Shown here: piece after piece, positions 1 to 7,779 of the stretch
Layout: the number at the start of each line of letters is the position of its first letter
How positions within the stretch are numbered: the first letter of the stretch is position 1
Source of the DNA: Halovenus salina
GTDB taxonomy: Archaea; Halobacteriota; Halobacteria; Halobacteriales; Haloarculaceae
DNA: 64,000 nt
Assembly: GCF_026410925.1 (NCBI RefSeq)
Contig: NZ_CP112972.1
Location: 2,914,001 to 2,978,000, forward strand
Direction of reading: 5' to 3'
Position numbers and translations under genes: made by a program
Notes under the pieces: model-generated
What the model was told of the DNA's origin: nothing
What the model saw: the letters and a program-made list of their open reading frames with translations, nothing else
Database searches by the model: none

Positions 1-235
1 GCCGTTCACCGAGCAGTTCAGGACGCCACACGGCCTGGATTTCTCGCCGACGGCTGACCTCTATGACCTCGAATTTCGGCGGATTCACGACCAAGGGGCG
101 TTGACCGAGGCATTCGCTGACTCACTCGACAGCGAGGGCACCCAGGTCCTGTCTGTCGAACTGGACGGCCAGGAGAGCCATCGCTTTCGTGAACGTCTCC
201 ACGACCGCGTGCAGGCGGCGATTCACGGGAACTAG
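1..235 (+). CDS. menD: MenD C-terminus (partial, 5' end outside window)
   Basis: An open frame enters the window at base 2 and stops at TAG 233-235, giving the last 77 residues. It contains PHGLDF followed by LYDLEFRRI and ends in a helix-rich tail. This pattern fits the ThDP-binding C-terminal domain of 2-succinyl-5-enolpyruvyl-6-hydroxy-3-cyclohexene-1-carboxylate synthase of menaquinone synthesis, where a TPHGLDF-like segment precedes the last helices. The stop overlaps by 4 bp the stop of the convergent J-domain gene. Only the tail is visible, so the call rests on this short motif. Confidence 0.72.
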   Translation, partial: PFTEQFRTPHGLDFSPTADLYDLEFRRIHDQGALTEAFADSLDSEGTQVLSVELDGQESHRFRERLHDRVQAAIHGN

Positions 236-1059
236 CCGGCTGTCATCGGCCGGATGGCCACACGGGTCAGCGCGGAGAGACCGAGCGGGAAGAACACAGC
301 GGTCATCGCGAGAATGCCCTGTACCGAGAGCACCTCGACACCGAGCCAGAGGAACAAAAGCGGCGGCAACAGCACACACCAACCCCCAAAGACGACCACT
401 CCGAGATCGGGGACGCTCTGGAGAAAAGCGATGATGAACACGACACACGCGGCGACGAAGAGGTTGACAGCCAACGGGAACGTCGGGCTAAGTGCGCCAA
501 AGAGCAAGACCGGATAGACCAGAAACGTCGTCGCGAGCAAGACGAAGGCGTGTTGATCTCTGAAAACGCCGCCGTATCGCAGGGCGTCTCTCCCGCGCTC
601 GACGGCGTATGCCTGGTTCACGTTCTGCGGGTCGCTGTCTGAGCGTTCTGTCTGTGCCCAGCGTGCGCCCGACCCCACGTTCGTCGCTGTGGTCTGGCCG
701 CGGGTGTGCTGGTCTGTCGCTTTGTTGCCCGTGGTGTGTGTCTGGTCGGTCTGATTCTCCCCGGTGTGAGTCCTGCGTCTGCTCTCCGTGCTCTCTCGGT
801 TCGGGGATGCTGCTGTCGGGTTCGTGTGCCCGCTGTCACTAACGTAGGCGGCGTGGCCGAGACGGTCGTACCGTGCTCGCTCGTCCGGGTCGGTGAGTGT
901 CTCTTTGGCCTCGATGAGCCGTTTGGTTCGCTCGCTTGCGGTCTGGCTGTCACTCACGTCGGGATGGCTCTGCTTGAGTTGCTCTCTGTAGGCCTCCTCG
1001 ATTTCGTCGGTCGAGGCGTTCTCGGACACGCCGAGCAGCTCGTAGTAGGTATCCCCCAT
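232..1059 (-). CDS. Membrane-anchored J-domain protein
   Basis: The first ~65 residues form a J domain: YYELLGV, helix, HPD motif near residue 34, and the RYDRLG end. It should therefore stimulate an Hsp70 (DnaK) ATPase. It is not DnaJ itself because the Gly/Phe linker, the cysteine-rich zinc domain and the CTDs are absent. A polar Thr/Arg/Gln-rich linker (about 70-165) leads to about four hydrophobic segments (about 170-272), so the J domain probably faces the cytoplasm from the membrane. At 275 residues it resembles other haloarchaeal 'DnaJ domain plus TM' proteins. It is convergent with menD; its client is unknown. Confidence 0.85.
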   Translation of the reverse strand: MGDTYYELLGVSENASTDEIEEAYREQLKQSHPDVSDSQTASERTKRLIEAKETLTDPDERARYDRLGHAAYVSDSGHTNPTAASPNRESTESRRRTHTGENQTDQTHTTGNKATDQHTRGQTTATNVGSGARWAQTERSDSDPQNVNQAYAVERGRDALRYGGVFRDQHAFVLLATTFLVYPVLLFGALSPTFPLAVNLFVAACVVFIIAFLQSVPDLGVVVFGGWCVLLPPLLFLWLGVEVLSVQGILAMTAVFFPLGLSALTRVAIRPMTAG

Positions 1060-1219
1060 GCCCGTCTACGTCCCCGTAGAAGGCGCTTTCATAAAACCTC
1101 TGCCGGAGTGTCTCGTGCGGTGATTGGTGGGGTACGCTCAGACTGGGTTCTGTGGACTGTTCGGTTCACGGTCTGATAGACACCAGAAGCAAGACCACGG
1201 CGGTACCGACTCGCCACAA

Positions 1220-1645
1220 TCAGTCTTCGACTGTCGTCTTCTCGACGTCGATTTCTTCGCCGAAGTAGATGTCTGCGCCGTCCTGTGCCACCTTCTCGGC
1301 GAGGACAGCACACTTCACACGCATCGGCGAGATATCCACGCCGAGGGTGTCAATCATGTCGTCGCGGTCCATCTCCTGGAGGTCGTCGATGCTCTTGCCG
1401 ACGAGCATTCCCGAGAGCATCGACGCGGCGGCTTGTGAGATGGCACAGCCGTCCCCGCGGAAGGCGAGGTCTTCGATAACCTCGTCGTCATCGTCGAGCT
1501 TCACGTCGATTTCGATGGTGTCGCCACACATCGGATTCTCACCGACGTGTGTGAACGTCGGCTCCTCAAGCTCGCCGTAGTTGCGGGGGTTCTTGTAGTG
1601 GTCCAAAATCTGCTGTCGGTACATGTCGGAGCCGCCCATTCCCAT
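1220..1645 (-). CDS. sufU: SufU/IscU-type Fe-S cluster scaffold protein
   Basis: A 141-residue protein with the three cluster-ligand cysteines of the IscU/SufU family at C40 (in MCGDTI), C67 (in GDGCAIS) and C112 (in RVKCAVLA), and D42 next to the first. The family assembles or relays [Fe-S] clusters with a cysteine desulfurase. The start is ATG 1643-1645. The same frame runs on upstream, but it would cross the tRNA gene at 1747-1821, so longer starts were rejected. The C-terminus is acidic. No sufS or sufBCD gene lies nearby. Confidence 0.88.
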   Translation of the reverse strand: MGMGGSDMYRQQILDHYKNPRNYGELEEPTFTHVGENPMCGDTIEIDVKLDDDDEVIEDLAFRGDGCAISQAAASMLSGMLVGKSIDDLQEMDRDDMIDTLGVDISPMRVKCAVLAEKVAQDGADIYFGEEIDVEKTTVED

Positions 1646-1746
1646 AGTTGTATACTCTTGTGTCGGTGACAGTAAAAGAGTTCCGTGTGGGGGTTTGACG
1701 ACCGATGCGATAGAGTTTAGTTCGGGCACAGAGTAATCGACGACAG

Positions 1747-1821
1747 CGGGCCCGTAGCTCAGTCTGGTAAGAGCCCCCGGCTCATAACCGGGTATGCGGT
1801 GGTTCAAATCCGCCCGGGCCC
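1747..1821 (+). tRNA. tRNA with CAT anticodon (probably tRNA-Ile2; elongator Met possible)
   Basis: A complete 75-nt cloverleaf. The acceptor GGGCCCG pairs with CGGGCCC, the discriminator is A, the D stem is GCTC/GAGC, the anticodon stem is CCCGG/CCGGG with loop CTCATAA, and the T loop is TTCAAAT. It is not the initiator, which in archaea starts AGC and has a run of three G-C pairs in the anticodon stem. It has no intron, whereas haloarchaeal elongator tRNA-Met usually has one. I therefore favour the agmatidine-modified tRNA-Ile2, but Met cannot be excluded by eye. Confidence 0.9.
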
Positions 1822-1902
1822 ACTTCTGACGGCGACTGTGGCGAAGGAAGTGAGCCACCAGCCCACGAACAATTATTCTTCCAGAGCCGCTATCAAACGC
1901 AA

Positions 1903-2652
1903 ATGCAAGTCGCGCTGATAACCGTCGGTGACGAAGTGCTGTCGGGGGACACAGTAAATACGAACGCGAACTGGCTGGCGACACGCCTGTCAGAGCGCGG
2001 TGCTACCGTCGCCCGGATTCTCTCCGTTCCCGACAAGCGCGAGACAATCACCGAGCACGTCACTACCTACCGCGAGCGGTTCGACGCGGCCATCGTCACC
2101 GGGGGTATCGGCGGCACGCCGGACGACGTGACGATGGAGGCCGTCGCCGACGCCTTCGACAGGGAGATGACGGTCCGGGAGGAGCCACTCGCGGACGTTC
2201 GGCAGCGACTGGCCGAAATCGAACAGCGCCTCCCCGATATGGACATCAACGTCGACGCCGAGTCCGAGGCAGCACTGCCAGCGGGGAGCAGACCGCTGTT
2301 GAACGAGGAAGGTCTCGCGCCGGGGTGTGTGCTGGAGAACGTCTACGTCTTCCCGGGGATTCCGGAGGAACTCGAAGCGATGTTCGAACAGGTCGCCGAC
2401 GAATTCACCGGCGACAGACGAACGCGGACGCTCTACACCGTCGAACCGGAGGCGAACATCGTCCCCCGACTCGAAGATGTCATGGCGACCTTCGACGTGA
2501 CCGTCGGCTGTTACCCCGACCGCGAGGCGGGGCACAACCGCCTGAAAATCATCGCAACCGATGATGGCGAACTCGGCGGGGCGACCGAGTGGCTGCTCGA
2601 CAACCTCGCGGCCAGCGAAACGTCGGTCTCGCGTGACTGGGATACTCAGTAG
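1903..2652 (+). CDS. CinA/MoaB-type molybdopterin-binding domain protein
   Basis: A 249-residue protein starting MQVALITVGDEVLSGDT, the classic start of the MoCF (MoaB/CinA N-terminal) fold. It also has the TGGIGGTPDD substrate-binding loop (about 67-76). It corresponds to CinA without the C-terminal nicotinamide-nucleotide amidase domain, as is common in archaea. The true substrate is uncertain, since CinA N-domains have been linked to ADP-ribose pyrophosphatase activity and MoaB-like proteins to molybdopterin adenylylation. The ATG is 81 bp after the tRNA end; the gene is probably monocistronic. Confidence 0.85.
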   Translation: MQVALITVGDEVLSGDTVNTNANWLATRLSERGATVARILSVPDKRETITEHVTTYRERFDAAIVTGGIGGTPDDVTMEAVADAFDREMTVREEPLADVRQRLAEIEQRLPDMDINVDAESEAALPAGSRPLLNEEGLAPGCVLENVYVFPGIPEELEAMFEQVADEFTGDRRTRTLYTVEPEANIVPRLEDVMATFDVTVGCYPDREAGHNRLKIIATDDGELGGATEWLLDNLAASETSVSRDWDTQ

Positions 2653-2654
2653 GG

Positions 2655-3167
2655 TTCACGTCTCATACGACCGAGAGACACGCTGGTGTATCGCCCACTC
2701 CGGGGACAGCACTCACATCTGACGGTACCGCGGTCGGCCGAGAGCCACAGGAGAAGGAGTATCACCGACTGCGATACGCCAGCAGACGAGACGAGGTCGA
2801 CGAGTGGATTACCACCGGCAAAACGCCGACGGCCGGCGACACCTCGGAGGTCGAAGTTGACGACATTGAGAGACTCGTCGACGTGGCGATAGACACCAAC
2901 CAGCGGGTCATCGAAGATTCGCGCACGGGGACGCTCTCGGTGCAGACGCCGACGACAATCTATCGGTACGTTCCGCCGGCAGCAGCAGTGAGCGGTGGCA
3001 AGTCAGAACACGAGGCGCTCCGAGAAGCTAACAACGGGCACGCACCGACCGAGGAACTGGTCACGACGGCGACCACTGACGGTAACGCCGAGACCATCTC
3101 GATGACAGACGGGCAATCAGCGGACCAGTCCGCCGAACAGGGCGAGGAGAACTGGGAAGACGATTGA
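2655..3167 (+). pseudogene. Start-less coding remnant of unrecognised protein
   Basis: Between cinA-like and the iron-regulated gene one frame is open from 2655 to TGA 3165-3167. It has haloarchaeal-looking composition (acidic, ending GEENWEDD) but no ATG. The first usable start is GTG 2883, which gives a 94-residue protein. The coding-like character clearly continues upstream of 2883 (RRDEVDEWITTGKTP, EVEVDDIERLVD), so this looks like the C-terminal part of a longer gene that lost its 5' end. No domain is recognised. It could still be a functional short protein from GTG 2883. Confidence 0.45.
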
Positions 3168-3249
3168 CGACACGATAGCGTGACAGTATCGGCCCTCTCC
3201 TACCGGATGTAGGCACGAATATCTGTCCGCCGTTTCGTGACATCCTGTC

Positions 3250-3265
3250 TTTAGGTCTGCCTAAA
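3250..3265. promoter_or_regulatory. Iron box 1 (DtxR/SirR/Idr-type operator)
   Basis: TTTAGGTCTGCCTAAA is a near-perfect inverted repeat around TTAGGY-N2-RCCTAA, the core bound by DtxR/IdeR-family metalloregulators (SirR/Idr in haloarchaea). It lies about 40-55 bp upstream of the lipoprotein start, upstream of a TATA-like TTTAGTAT at 3278-3285. Confidence 0.72.
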
Positions 3266-3286
3266 AACCGAAACCGTTTAGTATCT

Positions 3287-3302
3287 TTTAGGCAAGCCTA
3301 AA
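3287..3302. promoter_or_regulatory. Iron box 2, overlapping transcription start
   Basis: TTTAGGCAAGCCTAAA is a perfect inverted repeat (7-bp arms, 2-bp centre). It ends 2 bp before the ATG at 3305, downstream of the TATA-like element, where a bound repressor would block initiation. The two boxes are centred 37 bp apart, roughly 3.5 helical turns. Confidence 0.78.
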
Positions 3303-3304
3303 GC

Positions 3305-5779
3305 ATGGAGCAGACAAGACGACGGTGGTTGCAGTCAGCAGGAGCAGTTCTTACAAGTGTCGCACTCGCAGGGTGTAGTGGGAGTGATTCCGACGACCCT
3401 ACGGAGACGGAATCAGCAGACGACGGTGAATCTGGTGGGACAAGCGACGGGGAATCGTCCGAAGACACATCTGAGGATGCCAGCGGTTCGTTTGATGCGA
3501 CCGATGTGGCTGTCATCTCCGAGTGGAACGCAATCCGGACTCGCCTGCGCGATCCGGTCATTCTCGGTCACGCCGAGGAGTACGGTGCGGGCGCGGCTGT
3601 CGTCGGCGACATCTTCGAACGGTTCGAGACCGCCTCGGGCGAGTACAACGCACACGAGATGCTCGAAGAGACTAGCGACGAGCACTACGAGGGATTCGAG
3701 GCGGGGCTGGGTGACCTGCGGGAGACACTCGAAGCCGAAGACCTCGACGGTGCACACGAGGCGATGCATACGGCCGACAAACACCTTCGCCAGGCTCAGG
3801 CAACGGTGGCAGATAAAACGACGGTCAAGCGGCTGTCGATGCTCGTGATGGGCGCACACGTCGAGGATGCAGCCCTGCTCCTCGAAGCCGGCGACGAAGC
3901 CGACGCTGAGCACGAACTCTCGAAAATCGGTGACAAGTTCGAGGAGAAACACTACGATATGGTCGCCGAGGCCGACGCGGAGGCGGCCGACGGCTTCATC
4001 GACGCGACCGACCGCGCCGCGTCGAACGCCGGTTCCGACACCGAGGCGGCGATAGCGGCCGCACACGAGGTCTTCGGCGCGGCGGCCCAGGGAATCCATG
4101 CCCTCGCCGAGGACTCGGTCGCCGGGGCGGCACATATGGCTGCCCTCCAAGCCCGCGGCTGGGACGGAATGGCACTCGCCCGTGTCGGCGGCCCCTCCCG
4201 CTCGTACGCCCACGCGGCGGCGCTGAACGAGTACAGGGCACGCGCTCAGGACGCGATGTGGCTGTTCGAAGGCGGCAACGAGGCGGCCGCCGGCGAGTTC
4301 GTCCAGCGGGCCCTCGAATCATTCGAGACCGCGCGCGCTCACGACGCCCTCGAAGAGGCCGACCACGAGGCCTATGAGGGCTTCGAGGGTGGGCTCGAAC
4401 AGCTCGGCGAGGCTATCGAGAACGGGGACGGCGAGGCCGTCGCGGAGGCAACAGTGGCAGTCGAGGATGCAGTCAGAAGCGGAATCGACGCGCTCGCTGC
4501 CGGCCACGGACCAGCACTGCTGGAAGCCGGCTACACGAAGGCACGTATCGAGGACGCCCACGAACGATACCGACTCGGCGACAGCGAGCGGGCAGCCGAA
4601 ATCGCACAGGCAGTGTTCGCTGACTTCGAAGCCGACGCCGGCGGCTTCCACGAGACGCTCGAAGAAACCGACGAGGGTCTCTACGACGCCTTCGAACACG
4701 ACCACCTGGAGGGGCTCATCGAATCCTTCCAGGCGGGTGACGACGAGGCCGTCACCGAACATGTCGAGGGCATCCGCGAGACACTGCTCACCTTCGAGAC
4801 CGAGCTCGGCTCACCGGCGGCCGTCAGCGGTGTCGAGAGCGGTTACGTCACCGCACGACTCCGGGACGCTGTCGTGTTGGACCGGCTCGACGCCACGGAA
4901 CGCGCCGAGACCGTGTCGACGGACGCGTTCGGCTACTTCGAAGCAGGGGCCGGCGGCTTCCACGAGGCAATCGAGGAAGCAAACCACGAAACCTACGAGG
5001 CCTTTGAGGGAGCAGTCGAGACCCTTCAGGGCAGTCTCGGAGACGAGGGTACCACAGACGCTGTCGAGAGCGTCACCGGCCACGCCACCGACGCGTCGTA
5101 CGCAGTCGTCGAGGCGGGAGGCGGCGGTGCCGGCGGAGCCTCATTCGTCAGCGATGTCTTCGCCCACTTCGAGGGCGCGGCCGTCCACGAACTGCTCGAA
5201 GAGGCAGACCACGAGACCTACGAGGCCTTCGAAGGGGCGCTCGAAACGTACATCGACGCACTCGAATCCGGCGAGGGGTCACAGGAAGCTGCCAGTACGT
5301 ACGCTGACGCGACGCTCAAAGGACAGTTCGCGGTCGCCGGTGCAGTCGAGGATGCGCCTGTCGAGGCCACCGGCGGAAGCAGCGACGAAGACGACTCAAC
5401 GTCTGACCTCGAAGGCGGACCGAACGTCGTCGAGGGCGTCCCCGACGAGGCCGACCACGTGGTCGACATGACGGCGGTCGCCTTCGAGCCCGAGGAACTC
5501 ACAATCTCCCAGGGCGAGACCGTCGCCTGGACGTTCGCAGGTGGAGAGCCCCATTCGGTAACGGCCTACGAAGACGAGATACCCGAGGAAGCGGCGTACT
5601 GGGCCTCTGGCGGCTTCGAGAGCGAGTCCGCCGCCCGCGAGGGCTGGGAAGCAGGGAAGGGAGCAGTACAGGAGGGCCAGGCCTACGTCCGGACTTTCGA
5701 GACTGCCGGCACCCACGAGTACCTCTGTATCCCACACGAGGCCGCAGGCATGGTCGGAGCAGTTGTGGTTGAAGCGTAG
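3305..5779 (+). CDS. Iron-regulated Tat lipoprotein: helical repeats plus C-terminal cupredoxin
   Basis: An 824-residue secreted lipoprotein. The N-terminus has a Tat motif (TRRRWLQ) and a lipobox (ALAGC, Cys near 24), followed by an acidic Ser/Thr linker. Residues ~60-690 are helical, with a recurring H-E-x-L-E-E-x-x-x-E-x-Y-E-x-F-E unit near residues 117, 347, 448, 552 and 628; this resembles haloarchaeal DUF5059 proteins. Residues ~710-824 are a plastocyanin/halocyanin-like domain with candidate type-1 copper ligands: His in EPHSV, then Cys, His and Met in LCIPHEAAGM. Two iron boxes abut the start, so it is probably induced by iron limitation. A role in iron acquisition or electron transfer at the cell surface is inferred, not shown. 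Confidence 0.85.
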   Translation: MEQTRRRWLQSAGAVLTSVALAGCSGSDSDDPTETESADDGESGGTSDGESSEDTSEDASGSFDATDVAVISEWNAIRTRLRDPVILGHAEEYGAGAAVVGDIFERFETASGEYNAHEMLEETSDEHYEGFEAGLGDLRETLEAEDLDGAHEAMHTADKHLRQAQATVADKTTVKRLSMLVMGAHVEDAALLLEAGDEADAEHELSKIGDKFEEKHYDMVAEADAEAADGFIDATDRAASNAGSDTEAAIAAAHEVFGAAAQGIHALAEDSVAGAAHMAALQARGWDGMALARVGGPSRSYAHAAALNEYRARAQDAMWLFEGGNEAAAGEFVQRALESFETARAHDALEEADHEAYEGFEGGLEQLGEAIENGDGEAVAEATVAVEDAVRSGIDALAAGHGPALLEAGYTKARIEDAHERYRLGDSERAAEIAQAVFADFEADAGGFHETLEETDEGLYDAFEHDHLEGLIESFQAGDDEAVTEHVEGIRETLLTFETELGSPAAVSGVESGYVTARLRDAVVLDRLDATERAETVSTDAFGYFEAGAGGFHEAIEEANHETYEAFEGAVETLQGSLGDEGTTDAVESVTGHATDASYAVVEAGGGGAGGASFVSDVFAHFEGAAVHELLEEADHETYEAFEGALETYIDALESGEGSQEAASTYADATLKGQFAVAGAVEDAPVEATGGSSDEDDSTSDLEGGPNVVEGVPDEADHVVDMTAVAFEPEELTISQGETVAWTFAGGEPHSVTAYEDEIPEEAAYWASGGFESESAAREGWEAGKGAVQEGQAYVRTFETAGTHEYLCIPHEAAGMVGAVVVEA

Positions 5780-7582
5780 TCACGGCGGGAACTCGATTGT
5801 CACGGTGCTTCCACGGGGGTTGTTCTCGACAAACGAGACGGTTCCGCCGGAGTGTGCCACAATCAGGTGGACAAGCCAGAGGCCGAGACCGCTGCCGTGA
5901 TAGAGCTGTTCGATTTCTGTCCCCTGGGTGAGGACCGTGCGGTCCATTTCCGGGATGCCCGGGCCGTCGTCGGTGACGGTGAGCGTGGGGCCGTCGGGAT
6001 GGTCGGACAGCCGTATGTCGATGGTCGGATTGTCTCTGTCAGCGTGGACAATCGCGTTTTCGAGTAGTTCGACGAACGCTTGTTCGACGTAGGTGGTCGC
6101 GTGAATCCGACAGGAGTCGGGAACGGTGGCCGAAAGCCTCGCGTCGGGATATCTGTCGGCAATCCGGTCGACGACAGCGTTGACCATCCTGACCATGTCG
6201 ACGGTGGTCTCTTCGGGGCTGTCGGTCAGGAACTTGGTAATCTTGCGTTCTTTCTCGACGGTCCGGTTTATGCGCTCGCTGGTGGCCCGAATCCGCTCTG
6301 CGTGCTCGACGAGCGCTTCTGGTGCGGTCTCCTCGATTTGCTCGGCGAACATCCCGATTGTCGTCATATCGTTGCGAAGATTGTGCCTGAGGACGCGGTC
6401 GATGACCTGTAGCTGGCTCTCCCGGGATTTGAGCTCTGTCACGTTCCGGCAGATGGCGATTGTCCCCTCTAGTTCCCCGGTCTCTCCGTAGTAGGGGTAC
6501 CGGACCGTCGAGAACGTCTCACCGTCTATCGTCGGAAACGTCGGCGAAATCGTGTACTGAACTGCCCGCTCTTCGTCGAGCACCTGCTGCTTTCGCTCCT
6601 CGATACGCGCGGCCGAGTCGTCGTCCATGAACGCGGACTCTGTCTCGCCCAGCAGTTCCTCGCGTGACATCGCTGCGTATTCGGCCAGCGCCTCGTTGAC
6701 GAGCCGGAACTCCCCAGCCCGGTCCTGTAGCATAATCGGGTCGTCGATACGCTCGACAATGTCCCGAAATAGTTCCAGTCGCTTCTCGGCCTGGACTCGC
6801 TGTGTGATGTCGGACTGGATGGCGACGAACTTCTCGGGAGCGTCGGCCTCGCCGTCTACGGGCGCAATCGTCTGGAACGCGTGGTACAACTCGCCGTTCT
6901 TTCGCTCGTTGATGATATCCTCTTCCCACGTGTCGCCATTCGAAATTGTCTCCCACAGCCGGTCGAAGTATGCTTCTGACATCTCGCCCGAATCCAGAAG
7001 TAGCGGTGTCTCGCCGAGTGCTTCGCTCTCGTCGTACCCGGTAATCTCTTCGAAGGCGGGGTTCACGTACTCGATTCGACCCTCGGCGTCGGTGATGTAG
7101 ACGGCATGTCCGGCCGCCTCTGTCGCGCGCTTGAACTGACGGAGCTTGCGCTGTCCGGCCACCAGTTCGAGTGACTGTCGCCTGAGACGGAGCAACGCCT
7201 CCGTCCGCCACTCAAGTTCGACCTTCTTTATCGGCATCGAGACCACCTCATCGACGGTGTCGAACACGACGCCGTCGGCAATCTCGCCGCGGTCGATATC
7301 GAGCACCGAGAGGTCTGCCTCCGGCAGGAGCAACAGACACGGCAACAACACCGGCTCGGCCGCACGCTTTCGTTCCAGGAGCGTGTCTGCGTGCGTCTCC
7401 AGAGCGGGACCGTCGAGAACGCAGCAGTCGAACTCGGCAGTCGCGACCGGCTCCTCGGGGTCGACCAGCGTGTACCCCTCGTGGTCGGCTATCCAGTCGA
7501 GCAACAGCCGCTGATTGCCCTCTCCCGACAGGAGCGGGAAAATCGCCGCGTCCTCGTCGCCTCCATCTGGGTGGACTGTCAT
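5780..7582 (-). CDS. PAS-PAS histidine kinase with degenerate receiver-like N-domain
   Basis: A 600-residue soluble kinase. Residues 1-~135 look like a degenerate receiver-type domain of the kind found in haloarchaeal HTR-like proteins. PAS domains follow at ~150-265 (ITDAEGRIEYVNPAFEEITG) and ~270-390. The dimerisation helix carries the phospho-acceptor in VLRHNLRN. The ATPase domain has N-box LLENAIVH, G1 box DDGPGIP and G2 GSGLGL. No transmembrane segment is present. Its ATG overlaps the stop of the small gene at 7579-7779 (ATGA), placing it third in an operon with the KaiC-like gene. No cognate response regulator is adjacent. Confidence 0.9.
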   Translation of the reverse strand: MTVHPDGGDEDAAIFPLLSGEGNQRLLLDWIADHEGYTLVDPEEPVATAEFDCCVLDGPALETHADTLLERKRAAEPVLLPCLLLLPEADLSVLDIDRGEIADGVVFDTVDEVVSMPIKKVELEWRTEALLRLRRQSLELVAGQRKLRQFKRATEAAGHAVYITDAEGRIEYVNPAFEEITGYDESEALGETPLLLDSGEMSEAYFDRLWETISNGDTWEEDIINERKNGELYHAFQTIAPVDGEADAPEKFVAIQSDITQRVQAEKRLELFRDIVERIDDPIMLQDRAGEFRLVNEALAEYAAMSREELLGETESAFMDDDSAARIEERKQQVLDEERAVQYTISPTFPTIDGETFSTVRYPYYGETGELEGTIAICRNVTELKSRESQLQVIDRVLRHNLRNDMTTIGMFAEQIEETAPEALVEHAERIRATSERINRTVEKERKITKFLTDSPEETTVDMVRMVNAVVDRIADRYPDARLSATVPDSCRIHATTYVEQAFVELLENAIVHADRDNPTIDIRLSDHPDGPTLTVTDDGPGIPEMDRTVLTQGTEIEQLYHGSGLGLWLVHLIVAHSGGTVSFVENNPRGSTVTIEFPP

Positions 7583-7779
7583 GATATGCCCACCTCACTG
7601 TGACTCTGTGTGGTCACACACCGTGGCTCGACCGACGGCCGGGGCCACTGTTCGAGGGGTGCTATGCCAGTGTCAGGCGACGGTAGCGTGCTGCCGGCGG
7701 AGGGGTCGTCGAGTGTATTCATGGGAATCTGTGATGGCTCCTGCTGTCTGGGATAGATTGTCTCTTCAGGTCTGGTCAT
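7579..7779 (-). CDS. 66-residue translationally coupled small protein
   Basis: Between the KaiC-like gene and the kinase lies a 66-codon frame starting MTRPEETIYPRQQ and ending SHSEVGIS. Its ATG (7777-7779) lies inside the last codons of the KaiC-like gene in another frame, and its TGA overlaps the kinase ATG by 4 bp. This double overlap is typical of genuine coupled genes and would be unlikely for a chance frame. The protein is Pro-rich, lacks membrane segments and shows no recognised domain. It could be an adaptor between the ATPase and kinase, or a leader that only keeps translation coupled. Confidence 0.55.
   Translation of the reverse strand: MTRPEETIYPRQQEPSQIPMNTLDDPSAGSTLPSPDTGIAPLEQWPRPSVEPRCVTTQSHSEVGIS

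Noticed and set aside
1220-1984. Longer 254-residue SufU with N-terminal extension
   Set aside because: The extension would translate across the tRNA gene; the conserved protein begins at ATG 1645.
4374-5471. 365-codon plus frame within the lipoprotein gene
   Set aside because: Arg/Ser/Thr-rich shadow in another frame of the repeat lipoprotein.
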